Origin: Lachnospiraceae bacterium | GTDB taxonomy: Bacteria; Bacillota; Clostridia; Lachnospirales; Lachnospiraceae | Assembly (NCBI GenBank): GCA_017527205.1 | Contig: JAFXQK010000004.1 | Coordinates: 1-64,000, forward strand | DNA: 64,000 nucleotides | Direction of reading: 5' to 3' | Part shown: piece by piece, positions 16,997 through 26,089 of the stretch | Position numbering within the stretch: position 1 is the stretch's first letter | Layout of the letters: each line of letters starts with the position of its first letter | Position numbers and translations under genes: made by a program | Notes under the pieces: generated by a model | Told to the model about the DNA's origin: nothing | Database searches by the model: none | Seen by the model: only the letters and a program-made list of their open reading frames with translations

Positions 16997-17512
16997 TTAT
17001 TGTTGTCCACCCATTTCTTCGCTGGAATTCGTAATTCCGACCAGGTATTCCGCAGGAATAACGTAACCATAGGACTGAAGCTTTCTTACGTAATCTGCAT
17101 CCCGAAGGCGCCGTTTGGACTCTTCCATATATTTAGCATCCGCCTTCTTCCCAAAACCAAGCCCAATGTAGATCGCCAGGCCAAGGCACCCTATGGTTCC
17201 AATCGCGGCGACAATGATAATGGCGATGTTCATCGTGTTGTAATAGCCCCGATAATGCGTCGTATAATAATACCAACCATAGCTAAGGATCAGGCCAACC
17301 AGACATCCCACAAAACACTTCAGATAATAGGCGGGACTGGTTCCTCTAGGATCAAACCCGTCGATGGCCACCTCGCGCCAGCGTTTGTCCAAATACTCCT
17401 GCTTACATCTTGGGCAGAACCGAATCGGACTTCCATACGCCCAAGTATTGCTCTGTTCCCTCGTCTTTTCCCCACACTTGGGGCAGGTCCCCTCCAAATA
17501 TGACATTCCCAT
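16997..17512 (-). CDS. Zinc-ribbon membrane protein of unknown function
   Basis: 171 aa. An N-terminal double zinc ribbon (CPKCGE at 10-15 and CPRCKQEY at 33-40), then a hydrophobic pair at ~68-88 and ~98-122, then a charged C-terminal tail (KYMEESKRRLRDADYVRKLQ). The ribbon probably faces the cytoplasm. No family recognised. AAGGAG lies 8 nt before ATG GGA ATG; the first ATG is used. It is followed by a dispersed palindrome that may act as its terminator. Confidence 0.7.
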   Translation of the reverse strand: MGMSYLEGTCPKCGEKTREQSNTWAYGSPIRFCPRCKQEYLDKRWREVAIDGFDPRGTSPAYYLKCFVGCLVGLILSYGWYYYTTHYRGYYNTMNIAIIIVAAIGTIGCLGLAIYIGLGFGKKADAKYMEESKRRLRDADYVRKLQSYGYVIPAEYLVGITNSSEEMGGQQ

Positions 17513-17561
17513 GTTTCTATCTCCTTGCGTTACGATGTTTATCCAGTGTCATTCATTTAGG

Positions 17562-17662
17562 ATTCCAATTTCTCGAGGGGAAGGTTTGGATTGTCTTTTT
17601 GGGTCTAAATCCTACCAGAAAGACAATCCAAACCTAACCCCGAGTGCTTGCCAAATCCTTAC
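17562..17662. repeat. Dispersed palindromic element, copy 1
   Basis: The left arm CTCGAGGGGAAGGTTTGGAT plus TGTCTTT pairs with AAAGACAATCCAAACCT plus AACCCCGAG across a ~20-nt loop; outer flanks also partly pair (TTTAGGATT with AAATCCTTA). Two related copies occur at 29134 and 59288. It lies between two co-oriented genes and could double as a terminator. Confidence 0.75.
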
Positions 17663-17671
17663 GTCATAAGT

Positions 17672-18337
17672 TTAGATCTTTTTCATGGCAAGATACCACT
17701 CAAGATTGCGAAGCTTCGCATCATTTGCCCGACTTTCCGCCTCCTCCAGCGTCAGCGGTGCACCCAGTACTACGTCATCCCCAGGCTGCCAGTTTGCAGG
17801 CGTAGAAACATGCTCGGCATCATGCAGTTGCAAAGATTCAATGATCCTCTTGATCTCGGGAAGATTTCTTCCCGTACTCATCGGATAATACAAAATGGCC
17901 CGAATGACGCCCTCGGGATCAATGATAAATACCGCGCGTACCGTCTGCGTCTTTGCGACCGTTTGCAGCATGCCATATTTCTTTGCCACGCTCATGCTAA
18001 TGTCCGCAATGATGGGGAAAGCGAGCTTTACCGCGCCGCTTCCGTCCAGATCAATTCCCTCAATGCTTTTTGCCCAGGCAAGGTGCGAGTGCAGGGAATC
18101 AATGGAAAGCCCGATCAGCTTTGTATTTAATGCGGCAAACTCCCCCGCCATCTTCGTAAACCCAATAAACTCCGTCGTACAAACCGGCGTAAAATCAGCG
18201 GGATGCGAAAACAAAACCACCCAGCTTCCCTTATAATCCTCCGGGAAATTCACCTTTCCCATCGTTGTCATCGCCCGAAAGGCTGGCGCCGGATCCCCGA
18301 TCATCGGCATCCTTACCACTTCCATTTCCTCACTCAT
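17672..18337 (-). CDS. Peroxiredoxin (Prx6/AhpC-TSA family)
   Basis: 221 aa. The peroxidatic cysteine is Cys53 in SHPADFTPVCTTE. The length and C-terminal extension (ANWQPGDDVVLGAP) match the Prx6-type, 1-Cys-like class rather than short AhpC. It reduces H2O2 and organic hydroperoxides in the cytoplasm; the reductant is not identifiable here. ATG 18337 is preferred because the GGAGG lies 6 nt upstream, whereas an ATG at 18343 directly abuts it. A lone gene flanked by a palindrome. Confidence 0.9.
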   Translation of the reverse strand: MSEEMEVVRMPMIGDPAPAFRAMTTMGKVNFPEDYKGSWVVLFSHPADFTPVCTTEFIGFTKMAGEFAALNTKLIGLSIDSLHSHLAWAKSIEGIDLDGSGAVKLAFPIIADISMSVAKKYGMLQTVAKTQTVRAVFIIDPEGVIRAILYYPMSTGRNLPEIKRIIESLQLHDAEHVSTPANWQPGDDVVLGAPLTLEEAESRANDAKLRNLEWYLAMKKI

Positions 18338-18410
18338 TTCCATCCTCCTGCTTTCTGGTTGATTATCGTTTCTGTTGCTGAATGCTCCCGCATGGATTCC
18401 TTTTGCTCCA

Positions 18411-19823
18411 TCAGCGATAGCTTCCGTATTTCTCCTTGAATTTCAGTTTATTTTCATACATGACCTTATCAGCCCGCTTGAGCACCTGATCCACGCTCTC
18501 ATCCGCATCCTCATATTCCGCCATGCCGACGGATGCGGAATACTTCTCCCAAGGCTGCGCATCCTGTTTTCCATGCGCCGTCTTAAAGGCTTCCTTGATC
18601 TGCGTCATGCGAAGGAGCCTGCTCATGTAATCCTCGTTGCGAAGGACCACGACAAATTCATCTCCGCCCACGCGGAAGACGGGTGATCTCTTGTAAATGC
18701 TGCAAATGATATTGCAGCATCCCTTGATGTAGCTGTCGCCATATTTGTGTCCAAAGGTATCATTGACATATTTTAGGTTGTTCAGATCGACCATGACAAT
18801 GGCAAAGGATGCCTTATTCTCAGCAATGTCGCGATTCAGCACGTCCACCAATTTATTAAACGCCGCAGGATTTCCAACGCTTGTCAGGGAATCCTTATAA
18901 GCCGTCTCGCTGATCTGATCAATCTTCTCTTCCTGTTCCTGAAGATTATTCTTGGCCTTGCTGAGATTCGTCATATAGTACAGGCTTTCCTTCATCACGG
19001 ACATGAACTCATAATAGAGCTCTTCAATCTCGTCATGCGTCTGAAGGTTCAGCTCTTCCATGGCCTGAACGTTGCGGAACCGGTCCTGCTCCGTGTCATA
19101 GGTAAAGTTCCGCACACAATTTGACATGGCAGCCAGCGGGCGAATGACCCTTTTCCTGACGAGTGAAATATCAATGAGCAGCACCACCAAAATTGCCAAC
19201 GTTACGTACGTTATCATTCCAAGCAAAAACGAAAAATGCTTGCTTCTCAGCTCTTTCAGGGAAAATGCAACGCAAACGTGACACTGGTACTTCCCCTTAC
19301 CGTCAAACACGGGGCGGAAATAGGCTAGCAGATAACCATCTGCGGTTTTCCCCGTCTTAACCGTAATCTCTTTTCCCGCCATCAGGTCTCCCAGATACTT
19401 CTGATAGGGCATCTCCATTTTCACCAGCTCGCCCGGTGCACCGACTGCCTTCTTTCCGGAATCCTGCATGTTAAAGATGACGTAGCTGCCATCCTCGCTA
19501 AATCGAAGAACATGTGCAAAAAGCACGTCGGGGTAACTATCCTTCATCTCACAAAATTGCCTGCGCAGCTTGACGTATTCTTCTAACTCCGTATTTTTCT
19601 CAAGGTATTCCTGTACCTTATCACCGTCCAGCATGCGGGACATCAGGCCAGTAAGACCCTGTGCCATGCTGGTATAGTCTTGTACCATGCTTCTTTGAAA
19701 ACGAAAATAGGAAAAAGGGATAATGAGGAGCATGATGAAAAGACCGCTGATCACGTAGCCCAGCGGAAGCCGCACCGACAGAGAGCGGCACTTTTTACGA
19801 AATGCGTAAAATCTTTCCCCCAT
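18411..19823 (-). CDS. Membrane-bound diguanylate cyclase (GGDEF)
   Basis: 470 aa. Transmembrane helices at ~21-40 and ~200-220 enclose an extracytoplasmic sensor region of ~160 residues; a HAMP-like linker (~222-275) and a short coiled coil (~285-305) lead to a GGDEF domain (~308-465) with intact RVGGDEF at 384-390. It should make cyclic di-GMP from two GTP in response to an outside signal. No EAL domain is present. RBS TAGGAG upstream. It follows rpe beyond a terminator. Confidence 0.92.
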   Translation of the reverse strand: MGERFYAFRKKCRSLSVRLPLGYVISGLFIMLLIIPFSYFRFQRSMVQDYTSMAQGLTGLMSRMLDGDKVQEYLEKNTELEEYVKLRRQFCEMKDSYPDVLFAHVLRFSEDGSYVIFNMQDSGKKAVGAPGELVKMEMPYQKYLGDLMAGKEITVKTGKTADGYLLAYFRPVFDGKGKYQCHVCVAFSLKELRSKHFSFLLGMITYVTLAILVVLLIDISLVRKRVIRPLAAMSNCVRNFTYDTEQDRFRNVQAMEELNLQTHDEIEELYYEFMSVMKESLYYMTNLSKAKNNLQEQEEKIDQISETAYKDSLTSVGNPAAFNKLVDVLNRDIAENKASFAIVMVDLNNLKYVNDTFGHKYGDSYIKGCCNIICSIYKRSPVFRVGGDEFVVVLRNEDYMSRLLRMTQIKEAFKTAHGKQDAQPWEKYSASVGMAEYEDADESVDQVLKRADKVMYENKLKFKEKYGSYR

Positions 19824-19910
19824 ACTTATAGCTCTCCTAATACCATCGCGAACGCGATATCATGCTTCGTTTCTGCCATATCCCATCCCCAAACGGGATA
19901 TCGAAAGAAA

Positions 19911-19928
19911 GGAGGGTAAAAGCCCTCC
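19911..19928 (-). terminator. Terminator of rpe
   Basis: GGAGGG-CTTTTA-CCCTCC followed by TTTCTTT on the minus strand, 13 bp after the rpe stop. Confidence 0.8.
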
Positions 19929-19940
19929 TCCCATTATTTT

Positions 19941-20603
19941 CTAATTTTCGACGTTCATTTTTTCGACAAAAGCTTTTGTCCGTTCCTCAGGATTCCCGCC
20001 AAAAATGGCCGATCCTGCAACGATGACGTTGGCACCAGCCTCCAGAACCATCTCCAGATTGCTTTCCTTGACGCCGCCGTCCACCTCAATGTCCAGCTCA
20101 AGGCCCAGCTCCGTTACCTTCTTTCGAAGCTGACGCACCTTTTCGACGCAATCCATCATAATGGACTGACCTCCAAAGCCCGGCTCCACGGTCATGATCA
20201 GCACCATGTCCACCAGCTCCAGATAAGGATTCAGCGCCGTGATCGGCGTGGCAGGTTTGATCGTGATTCCGACCTTCTTTCCAAGGCTCCGAATCTTCTG
20301 AATGACCTCAAGAGGATCCGAGGTTGCCTCAAGATGAAAGTTAATCAGATCTGCCCCCATGCTCGCCATGGTTTCAATATATCGCTCCGGCTCGACGATC
20401 ATCAAATGCACGTCCAAAAGGAGCGTTGTTTTTCTCTTTAATGCCTCCAAAACAGGCATCCCAAAGGAAATGGAAGGAACAAATACCCCATCCATCACGT
20501 CTACGTGAAGATAGGAGGCTCCTCCTCGTTCCACAGCCCGAATCTGTTCGCCCAGGCTCCAAAAATCTGCCGCAAGAATTGATGGCGATAAGTAATTTTT
20601 CAT
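19941..20603 (-). CDS. rpe: Ribulose-phosphate 3-epimerase
   Basis: 220 aa, the normal family length when started at ATG 20603 (AAGGGG 9 nt upstream); a 30-residue upstream extension lacks family similarity. Motifs: LSPSILAADF, HVDVMDGVFVPSISFG (metal-binding His and Asp), VHLMI, MTVEPGFGGQ and DGGV near the C-terminus. It interconverts D-ribulose-5-phosphate and D-xylulose-5-phosphate. Last gene of the pentose cluster, following the transketolase halves beyond a terminator. Confidence 0.95.
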   Translation of the reverse strand: MKNYLSPSILAADFWSLGEQIRAVERGGASYLHVDVMDGVFVPSISFGMPVLEALKRKTTLLLDVHLMIVEPERYIETMASMGADLINFHLEATSDPLEVIQKIRSLGKKVGITIKPATPITALNPYLELVDMVLIMTVEPGFGGQSIMMDCVEKVRQLRKKVTELGLELDIEVDGGVKESNLEMVLEAGANVIVAGSAIFGGNPEERTKAFVEKMNVEN

Positions 20604-20697
20604 GTCATGAAACCCCTTATCCGTCAGCATCGCTGACAGTTTTTGCGCATGAACTTCTTTTTGCGTCAAGGGTCTTTTCCCTTTCGATGACAAAATG

Positions 20698-20728
20698 CCG
20701 GGGGCCGGCTTTCCGCGGCCGGCCCCGG
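20698..20728 (-). terminator. GC-rich terminator after transketolase
   Basis: CCGGGGCCGGC and GCCGGCCCCGG form an 11-bp stem on the minus strand, then CATTTTG. It lies 12 bp beyond the transketolase C-terminal half. Confidence 0.8.
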
Positions 20729-20739
20729 ACTGTCATTTC

Positions 20740-21678
20740 TTAGATAAATGCCTTTACGGATGCATAAACGCCATCTGCGTCCAAACCATACTTCGCAACC
20801 AAAGCGCCTGCGGAACCGGACTCGCCGAAGATATCCTGCATGCCAAGCTTCTTCACGGGAGTCGGAAGCTTCTCGGAGAGACAGTCACATACTGCGCTGC
20901 CAAGGCCGCCGATTACGGAATGCTCTTCCACGGTAACAACCTTTCCGGTCTTCTTTGCGCTTGCGATAATGATGTCCTCATCCAAAGGCTTGATGGTACA
21001 AATGTTGATGACCTCAGCGTCGATGCCGTCAGCAGCCAGCTTCTCAGCTGCGCCCAGAGCGGAATCTACGCAGATACCGGTAGCAACGATGGTTACGTCC
21101 TTACCGGGACGAACAACGGTACCCTTACCAATCTCAAACTTGTAATCAGGCTTGTCATTGATTACGGGAACTGCCGCACGACCGAAACGAATGTATACGG
21201 GGCCCTCGTACTCCAAAGCTGCACGAACGGCTGCCTTTGCCTCTACGTCATCGGAGGGAACCATAACAACCATGCCGGGGATGGTTCTCATCAGGGCAAT
21301 GTCCTCGTTACACTGATGGGTTGCGCCGTCCTCACCGACGGTGATGCCCGCATGGGTTGCACCGATTTTTACGTTCAGGTGAGGGTAACCAATGGAGTTA
21401 CGAACCTGCTCATAAGCACGGCCTGCCGCAAACATGGCAAAGGAGCTTACGAAGGGAATCTTTCCAACCAGGGAGAGACCTGCTGCCACGCCCATCATGT
21501 TACACTCCGCGATACCACAGTCAATGTGACGATCGGGATATGCCTTTCTAAAAATGCCGGTCTTGGTAGCCTCGGCAAGGTCTGCGTCCAAAACTACCAG
21601 ATTAGGGAACTCTTCAGCCAAATCCTTTAACGCATTACCGTAGCTTTCACGGGTAGCGATTTTCTTTACGTCTGCCAT
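20740..21678 (-). CDS. tktB: Transketolase, C-terminal (Pyr + C) subunit
   Basis: 312 aa. It matches the pyrimidine-binding and C-terminal domains of transketolase: ADLAEATKTGIF, IDCGIAECNMMGVAAGLSL with the catalytic Glu of the cofactor site, GATHQCNEDIALMR, then the C-domain VVTVEEHSVIGGLGSAV. The thiamine-PP binding domain is on the separate upstream gene, a split arrangement common in Clostridia and archaea. The complex moves two-carbon units between pentose and other sugar phosphates. It begins 23 bp after the N-terminal subunit gene. Confidence 0.95.
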   Translation of the reverse strand: MADVKKIATRESYGNALKDLAEEFPNLVVLDADLAEATKTGIFRKAYPDRHIDCGIAECNMMGVAAGLSLVGKIPFVSSFAMFAAGRAYEQVRNSIGYPHLNVKIGATHAGITVGEDGATHQCNEDIALMRTIPGMVVMVPSDDVEAKAAVRAALEYEGPVYIRFGRAAVPVINDKPDYKFEIGKGTVVRPGKDVTIVATGICVDSALGAAEKLAADGIDAEVINICTIKPLDEDIIIASAKKTGKVVTVEEHSVIGGLGSAVCDCLSEKLPTPVKKLGMQDIFGESGSAGALVAKYGLDADGVYASVKAFI

Positions 21679-21701
21679 TTTCTCTTTACCTACCTTTCCC
21701 G

Positions 21702-22529
21702 TTAGTTAAGGCTAGCGCCAATCTTCTCCAGATCAGCCATAGCTACTGCATACTCCTCGTCATTCGGAGCCTTGCCGTGCCAGCCGCACTGATTCTCCAT
21801 GAAGGAAACGCCCTTGCCCTTGGTGCTGTGCACTACGATGGCGGTCGGCATGCCCTTGGTCTCCTTTGCCTCCTTGAAGGCTGCGCGGAGCTCGTCAAAA
21901 TCATGCGCGTTGCAGTTGATTACGTGGAAATTGAAGGCCTTGAACTTCTCATCAATGGGATAAGGAGAGCAAACCTTGTCGATGGGTCCGTCGATCTGCA
22001 GGCCGTTGTTGTCAACGATCACTACGAGGTTGTCCAGCTTGCGGAAGCCTGCGAACATTGCAGCCTCCCAAACCTGTCCTTCCTGAATCTCGCCGTCGCC
22101 AAGAAGCGTATAAACGCGGAAATCCTTGTTGCCAAGCTTTGCGCCAAGCGCCATGCCGACTGCGGCAGAGATTCCCTGTCCCAGGGAACCGGAGGACATG
22201 TCTACGCCGGGGATATGAATGCAGGGATGTCCCTGAAGAAGGGCGCCTAATTTTCTGAGGCTCAAAAGCTCCTCCTTGGGGAAATATCCCTTCTGTGCCA
22301 AAGTTGCATAAAGTCCGGGAGCCGTGTGGCCCTTGGAAAGTACGAAGCGGTCCCGATCCTCCTTGTCAGGATTCTTAGGATCCACGTTCATCTCCTCAAA
22401 GTAGAGATAGGTGAACACGTCTGCTGCGGACAGAGATCCGCCGGGGTGTCCTGCCTTTGCAGCATGAACTGCAGTTACGATCCCCTTACGAACTTCGTTC
22501 GCTGTCTTTTGCAGCTCTAAATTGTTCAT
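21702..22529 (-). CDS. tktA: Transketolase, N-terminal (PP) subunit
   Basis: 275 aa from ATG 22529, which has GGAGG 6 nt upstream; an extension to 22667 is unsupported. It carries the thiamine diphosphate domain: AAKAGHPGGSLSAADV, SKGHTAPGLYA, GSLGQGISAAVGMA and the Mg-TPP motif GDGEIQEGQVWEAA ... NNGLQIDG. It forms the functional heterotetramer with the next gene. Located downstream of araD in the pentose operon. Confidence 0.95.
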   Translation of the reverse strand: MNNLELQKTANEVRKGIVTAVHAAKAGHPGGSLSAADVFTYLYFEEMNVDPKNPDKEDRDRFVLSKGHTAPGLYATLAQKGYFPKEELLSLRKLGALLQGHPCIHIPGVDMSSGSLGQGISAAVGMALGAKLGNKDFRVYTLLGDGEIQEGQVWEAAMFAGFRKLDNLVVIVDNNGLQIDGPIDKVCSPYPIDEKFKAFNFHVINCNAHDFDELRAAFKEAKETKGMPTAIVVHSTKGKGVSFMENQCGWHGKAPNDEEYAVAMADLEKIGASLN

Positions 22530-22693
22530 GGTTTCCTCCATTCTGCCGCTTATGGAGCGGCCTTTTATTATAGTATTGCGTAACGGCTCACGCCCCATCC
22601 AAAAACTACGCGTTTCCGCCGGGGTTTGGGAGCCGTCACATATTTTACCCACCTTCAAGAGTATCATAATTTACCAAAAGTGTCCATAAAAAT

Positions 22694-23395
22694 TTACTGT
22701 TCCTTTTGGCCGTAGTATGCGTTTGCCCCGTGTTTGCGGTAATAGTGCTTGTCCTGAAGCTCCTGTGGTGCAGGCTGAATGCGGGGATTGATGGTCTCCG
22801 CGCGGTATGCCATCTTTGCCACCTCTTCCAGGACTACGGCATTATGAACGGCTTCCTTGGCATCCTTCCCCCATGCGAATGGTCCGTGATTTTTGCAGAG
22901 CACTGCGGGAACCGCCATGGGATCCTTGCCCATGCGCTGAAATTCATTGACAATCAAATGCCCGGTGTTCTCCTCGTAGGCATCTTCGATTTCCTCCTTT
23001 GTCAGACATCTTACGCAGGGTACCTCGCCATAAATGTAATCCGCATGCGTCGTGCCATAGCAGGGAATGCTTCTTCCCGCCTGCGCCCAGCTTGTCGCAT
23101 AGGAAGAATGGGTGTGCACCACGCCGCCGATCTCCGGGAAGGCCTTGTACAACTCTAAGTGCGTGGGCGTGTCAGAAGAAGGGTTCAGTCTTCCCTCCAC
23201 CTTATTTCCGTTCAGATCCATCACTACCATGTCTTCCGGCGTAAGCTTTTCATAGGGCACGCCACTGGGTTTGATGACAAAATAACCCGTTGCCCGGTCG
23301 ATGGCGCTCACGTTTCCCCAGGTAAACGTCACCAGCCCATACTTTGGCAGATCCATGTTTGCCTCATATACCAATTGCTTTAATTCCTCTAACAT
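22694..23395 (-). CDS. araD: L-ribulose-5-phosphate 4-epimerase
   Basis: 233 aa, class II aldolase fold. Substrate-phosphate motifs TWGNVS and KPSGVPY, then [11 protein letters not shown], and zinc histidines in [10 protein letters not shown] and ...[10 protein letters not shown]. It converts L-ribulose-5-phosphate to D-xylulose-5-phosphate, feeding the transketolase genes just downstream. AAGGAG precedes ATG. It sits 140 bp after the sugar kinase gene. araA (isomerase) is not in the window. UlaF/SgbE-type epimerases share this fold, so an L-ascorbate or xylulose route is an alternative. Confidence 0.92.
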   Translation of the reverse strand: MLEELKQLVYEANMDLPKYGLVTFTWGNVSAIDRATGYFVIKPSGVPYEKLTPEDMVVMDLNGNKVEGRLNPSSDTPTHLELYKAFPEIGGVVHTHSSYATSWAQAGRSIPCYGTTHADYIYGEVPCVRCLTKEEIEDAYEENTGHLIVNEFQRMGKDPMAVPAVLCKNHGPFAWGKDAKEAVHNAVVLEEVAKMAYRAETINPRIQPAPQELQDKHYYRKHGANAYYGQKEQ

Positions 23396-23535
23396 CTCTT
23401 CCGTCTCCTTATGTCCATTTTCGAAAGCCCAAACCCTTCCTGTTTGTTTTTTGCTTTCTTCTTGCTTTCTAAGTCACGTCGCTTTTACGCGCCAATTATG
23501 AATCTCTTTGCTTGATATTCCTTGCCTTGCATCTC

Positions 23536-25134
23536 TTACTTGAGTCCTTCCACCGCTGCTTTCTGGGCTGGTATGGTGTTTACGTACTTCTCGAGGAAGG
23601 CGTCAAAGCCTGCCACGTCCTCTGCGTCGGGTGCGATCGTCGTTCCCGTCTGACCTGCAAAGATCTTCTTTTCCAGATAATCAGCGAGCCCCTCGCCCTC
23701 TTCCTTTTCCATCATGTAGCAGGCAAGGATCGCCATGCCCCAGGGTCCGCCCTCACTTGCCGTATCCATTACGGTTACGGGTGCATTCAAGGCTGCTGCC
23801 AGCATCTTCTGTCCTACCACGGGCGTCTTGAAGAGTCCGCCGTGACCCATCAGGCTGTCCACGGTAATCTGCTCCTGCTTGAGCAAAATGTCATTACCAA
23901 CCTTCAGAGCAGCAAGCGCACTGTACAGATGACTTCTCATGAAGTTTGCCAGCGTAAACTTAGCATCGGGCGTGCGAAGGAACATGGGTCTTCCGCCGTC
24001 ATTTAAGCCCGTTACGGGTTCTCCGGAGAAATAGTTGTAAGCCATCAGGCCGCCGCAGTCCTTGTCAGCCTCTAGAGCCTTGCGATACAGGGTTCCATAA
24101 AGATCATTCATGTCTATCTTCATGCCAAACTGCTCGGAAAACTCCTTAAAAAGGTTCACCCATGCATTCAGGTCAGAGGTACAGTTGTTGCAGTGAACCA
24201 TGGCCACGGGATAACCGTCGGGCGTGGTCACCATGTCGATCTCCTCATAATACTTGGAAAGTGCCTTCTCCAATACCACCATGGAAAAGATGGAGGTACC
24301 TGCGGATACGTTACCCGTGCGAACCTTAACGGCATTGGTGGCAACCATGCCAGTTCCGGCATCGCCCTCGGGAGGACACATCGGGCATCCAGGCTCAAGA
24401 GCTCCCGTAGGATCCAGGAACTTTGCGCCTTCCGCGGTCAGCGTACCGGCGTTATCGCCTGCGCGAAGCACCTTGGGCAGGATCTCACGAATCTTCCACT
24501 GATAGCCCCAGTCCTTTACAAGATAGTCAAACTGATCCAGCATCCTCTGGTCGTAATCCATGATCTCGGAATCGATGGGGAACATGCCGGAGGCTTCACC
24601 GATACCCATCACCTTCTGACCCGTGAGCTTCCAGTGAATGAAGCCCGCCAGCGTCGTAAAGAAAGCGATGTCCTTGACATGCTTCTCCTGATTTAAGATC
24701 GCCTGATAGAGATGCGCAATGCTCCATCTCTGAGGCACGTTGAATGCAAACAGGGGAGACAGCTCCTTAACGGCCTGTCCCGTCATGGTATTTCTCCAGG
24801 TACGGAAGGGTACAAGAAGGTTTCCGTCCTTGTCGAAGGGCATATAGCCGTGCATCATGCCGGAAAAGCCGATGGCGCCCAGCTTGGTAAGTGCCACGCC
24901 ATATTTTTCCTTAACGTCCTTAACCAAGGACGCATAACAGTCCTGAAGACCCGTCGTAATGTCATTCATGCTATAGGTCCAGATCTCATCCTCAAATCTG
25001 TTTTCCCAATCATGTACGCCCATGGCAATAGGCTGATGGGTTTCGTCCACGAGTACTGCCTTGATTCTGGTAGAACCAAACTCGATCCCAAGGATCGCTT
25101 TTCCTGAAAGAATCGCATTTTTTGCAATTTCCAT
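23536..25134 (-). CDS. FGGY-family pentulose kinase (probable L-ribulokinase)
   Basis: 532 aa from ATG 25134 (GAGAGG upstream). It has the FGGY/actin-like ATP-grasping motifs: [30 protein letters not shown], and C-terminal [21 protein letters not shown] with TASEGGPWG. The divergent N-terminal extension and length set it apart from classic AraB or XylB. By context (araD next) it most likely phosphorylates L-ribulose; xylulose is the main alternative. It is the first gene of the operon and has a sigma-A promoter at 25275-25303. Confidence 0.85.
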   Translation of the reverse strand: MEIAKNAILSGKAILGIEFGSTRIKAVLVDETHQPIAMGVHDWENRFEDEIWTYSMNDITTGLQDCYASLVKDVKEKYGVALTKLGAIGFSGMMHGYMPFDKDGNLLVPFRTWRNTMTGQAVKELSPLFAFNVPQRWSIAHLYQAILNQEKHVKDIAFFTTLAGFIHWKLTGQKVMGIGEASGMFPIDSEIMDYDQRMLDQFDYLVKDWGYQWKIREILPKVLRAGDNAGTLTAEGAKFLDPTGALEPGCPMCPPEGDAGTGMVATNAVKVRTGNVSAGTSIFSMVVLEKALSKYYEEIDMVTTPDGYPVAMVHCNNCTSDLNAWVNLFKEFSEQFGMKIDMNDLYGTLYRKALEADKDCGGLMAYNYFSGEPVTGLNDGGRPMFLRTPDAKFTLANFMRSHLYSALAALKVGNDILLKQEQITVDSLMGHGGLFKTPVVGQKMLAAALNAPVTVMDTASEGGPWGMAILACYMMEKEEGEGLADYLEKKIFAGQTGTTIAPDAEDVAGFDAFLEKYVNTIPAQKAAVEGLK

Positions 25135-25274
25135 ACCTGTTTTCCTCTCTTTTCCGCCTTTGGTCCGACAGGGCACCAATTTACGGCTTTTTTCTTTTGC
25201 CCCCCTGAAACCGGATCTATGGATTTTCTTTCGTTTCCATAAATCTTCATCGGGCAAAACTCACTCATGGCAAC

Positions 25275-25303
25275 AGTATAAACTAGGCGTTTTCCGAAGT
25301 CAA
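25275..25303 (-). promoter_or_regulatory. Promoter of the pentose operon
   Basis: TTGACT (25303-25298), 17-nt spacer, TATACT (25280-25275) on the minus strand, with a ~135-nt leader to the kinase start. The palindromic array begins about 30 bp upstream of the -35 box. Confidence 0.8.
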
Positions 25304-25331
25304 TATCTCTTGTAAAACCTTTTACCTTTTT

Positions 25332-25975
25332 CATCTTTCCGGGTAGCTTTTTCCCTTTGGGAATCCTGCCGAAAGCTACCCTGATTGCCTTTTCCATCTT
25401 TTCTGGTAGCTTTTTCCCTTTGGAATCCTGACAAAAGCTACCCAGATTGCCTTTTCCATCTTTTCTGGTAGCTTTTTCCCTTTGGGAATCCTGACAAAAG
25501 CTACCCAGATTGCCTTTTCCATCTTTTCTGGTAGCTTTTTCCCTTTGGAAATCCTGACAAAAGCTACCCAGATTGCCTTTTCCATCTTTTCTGGTAGCTT
25601 TTTCCCTTTGGGAATCCTGCCGAAAGCTACCCAGATTGCCTTTTGGGGCTTTCCAGGTAGTTTTTTCCCTTTTCAGATCCTGGTGAAAGCTACCCAAATC
25701 GTCATTTGAGGCTTTCCGGGTAGTTTTTTCCCTTATCAGATCCTGGTGAAAGCTACCCAAATCGTCATTTGGGGCTTTCCGGGTAGTTTTTTCCCTTTTC
25801 AGATCCTGGCGAAAGCTACCCAAATCGTCATTTGAGGCTTTCCGGGTAGTTTTTTCCCTTTTCAGATCCTTGTGAAAGCTACCCAAATCGTCATTTGGGG
25901 CTTTCCGGGTAGTTTCTTCCTTATTGAAATTCTGGTCAAAGCTACCTAGTTCGCACATTTGCCTTTCTATGTAGT
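25332..25975. repeat. Palindromic tandem array A (63-bp unit, 10 copies)
   Basis: GGTAG boxes recur at 25342, 25405, 25467, 25530, 25593, 25656, 25719, 25782, 25845 and 25908, with a degenerate eleventh near 25970. Every unit has GGTAG(C/T)TTTTT, a 27-nt gap counted between GGTAGC and GCTACC, and the inverted AAAGCTACC, then a 24-nt linker. The left five and right five units are two sequence subfamilies (linker GATTGCCTTTTCCATC versus AATCGTCATTTGRGGC). No cas genes are nearby and linkers are conserved, so this is not CRISPR. It fills the divergent gap between the kinase and DUF885 genes. Confidence 0.9.
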
Positions 25976-26089
25976 TTGTTTACTCTGACGCATGATGTGT
26001 GAAGGGATCAACAAGATGTTTTACGAGATACAAGCACAAAAGATGTGCGGAGTCATAGATTATGAATAAGCGGATAGTGGCAGTGAGGT

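Noticed and set aside
16883..17503. 206-codon + strand frame opposite the zinc-ribbon gene
   Set aside because: Antisense; the minus strand shows paired CxxC motifs, helices and a consensus RBS.
20695..21630. 311-codon + strand frame opposite the transketolase half
   Set aside because: Antisense shadow without RBS or family features.
24966..25958. 330-codon minus-strand frame of 21-residue repeats
   Set aside because: It is produced by the 63-bp tandem array, is broken by a 62-bp unit, lacks a convincing RBS and runs into the kinase gene in another frame.
25332..25975. CRISPR array interpretation of array A (and of array B)
   Set aside because: Spacers between the palindromes are themselves repeated, unit length is too great, and no cas genes are near.
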